Shown here: piece by piece, positions 5,251 through 5,925 of the stretch
Layout of the letters: each line of letters starts with the position of its first letter
How positions within the stretch are numbered: the first letter of the stretch is position 1
From: Nitrospiraceae bacterium UBA6905
GTDB taxonomy: Bacteria; Nitrospirota; Thermodesulfovibrionia; Thermodesulfovibrionales; UBA6898
Assembly: GCA_002451165.1 (NCBI GenBank)
Contig: DKBH01000101.1
Span: 1-5,925, forward strand
Reading direction: 5' to 3'
Length of the DNA stretch: 5,925 nucleotides
Program-made: the position numbers and the translations under genes
The notes under the pieces: model-generated
Database searches by the model: none
What the model saw: only the letters and a program-made list of their open reading frames with translations
What the model was told of the DNA's origin: nothing

Positions 5251-5925
5251 GGAGCAGTTTTTTCCGGAGTGTCAGCCTGCTGATGCCGAGCAGACGCGCC
5301 GCCTCCGACTGGTTTTCCCGGACATGCGTCAGCACAGCCGAGAAGAGGGCGCGGTCCACTTCCTGATGGACCTTGTCATAGATGTTCTGCTCGTTCTTTT
5401 CGATCGCCTGCCTTACATACGAGATGACCGAAGAAGGGAGAGAGCCGGCACCGGTGTCTCTCTCTGCGGTAACTGCGTGGCTGCCCAGTTCCCTGAGTTC
5501 GTGCGATGTCAGATAGGGTGTTTTTGTCAGTGCCAGTGCGGACCGGATCGTGTTTTCCAGTTCACGGATATTGCCGGGCCAGTCATAAGCTACAAGCCGC
5601 TTCAGGAACTGCCGGGTAAACCCTGTTATCTTCTGCGGTGCCGTGTGCCGGTACCGGTTCAGGAAGAACTGGACCAGCGGCAGGATATCCTTCCGGCGCT
5701 CCCGCAGCGGTGGGATATGGATTGTCGTCACACTGAGCCGGTGGTAGAGGTCTTCCCGGAACCCGCCCTGTCCGACCATCGTCGCAAGGTTCCGGTTCGT
5801 CGCCGAGAGGACGCGCACGTTGACCTGAAGCTCCCGCGTGCTTCCGAGGGGATAGAATGCCTGCGTCTGGAGAAAGCGGAGCAGCTTTGCCTGGAGCGGC
5901 AGCGGGAGCTCGCCGATCTCGTCGA
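5243..5925 (-). CDS. Sigma-54-dependent Fis-family transcriptional activator, C-terminal part
   Basis: The gene enters from beyond base 5925; 226 residues plus the stop are visible. It starts in the AAA+ domain at Walker B (DEIGELPLPLQAKLLRFLQ, visible residues 1-19). Sensor I ATNRNL (41-46), the FREDLYHRL segment with arginine-finger residues (55-63) and sensor II WPGNIRELEN (115-124) follow. The C-terminal Fis-type helix-turn-helix is NQSEAARLLGISRLTLRKKL (204-223). Walker A, the GAFTGA sigma-54 contact loop and the N-terminal sensory domain lie outside, so it cannot be told whether it is a response regulator or a ligand sensor. It drives open-complex formation at sigma-54 promoters. The GTG near 5818 is internal to the domain and not a real start. 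It overlaps the M28 peptidase gene by 8 nt. Confidence 0.93.
   Translation of the reverse strand, partial: DEIGELPLPLQAKLLRFLQTQAFYPLGSTRELQVNVRVLSATNRNLATMVGQGGFREDLYHRLSVTTIHIPPLRERRKDILPLVQFFLNRYRHTAPQKITGFTRQFLKRLVAYDWPGNIRELENTIRSALALTKTPYLTSHELRELGSHAVTAERDTGAGSLPSSVISYVRQAIEKNEQNIYDKVHQEVDRALFSAVLTHVRENQSEAARLLGISRLTLRKKLLHG

Noticed and set aside
4687..5283. 198-codon plus-strand ORF opposite the M28 peptidase gene
   Set aside because: Shadow of a clearly conserved minus-strand enzyme with intact catalytic motifs.

Overview
This 5.9 kb stretch is bacterial, with moderately high GC. Every recognisable gene lies on the minus strand, so the text below goes from high to low coordinates, in the direction of transcription. 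It combines a tungstate uptake system, a sigma-54 activator and a large putative sulfate exporter-type carrier. This suggests an anaerobic or sulfur-/metal-cycling Gram-negative bacterium, such as Desulfobacterota or Nitrospirota. That placement is inference only, since no phylogenetic marker is present.

Region 1 (5925-4387) holds the C-terminal part of a sigma-54-dependent AAA+/Fis-type activator. It overlaps by 8 nt the start of a cytoplasmic M28-family zinc peptidase. The two look translationally coupled.

Region 2 (4290-1060) is a tungstate (tup) locus. It starts with a promoter at 4258-4287 whose spacer and -10 are covered by a degenerate ModE-type palindrome. The expected transcription start falls on the ATG of a one-domain ModE-like regulator, so that mRNA should be leaderless. 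Next come the tungstate-binding lipid-free periplasmic protein TupA, a 460-nt stretch, the permease TupB and the ATPase TupC (4-nt ATGA overlap between tupB and tupC). The 460-nt stretch holds what reads as a broken small gene and then a 22-codon ORF that ends in an ATGA overlap with tupB. The likely circuit is that the regulator senses or relays W/Mo status, TupA captures tungstate in the periplasm, and TupB/TupC import it for tungstopterin enzymes. TupC has a proline where the Q-loop glutamine is expected.

Region 3 (1059-1) has a 394-nt non-coding interval with a good sigma-70-type promoter (804-832) and a leader of about 130 nt. It is followed by the N-terminal 221 codons of a putative sulfate exporter (PSE/YeiH) family carrier that runs off the window. 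This carrier has a small beta-rich insertion between its first two membrane segments.

No tRNA, rRNA, CRISPR array, insertion sequence or convincing intrinsic terminator was seen.
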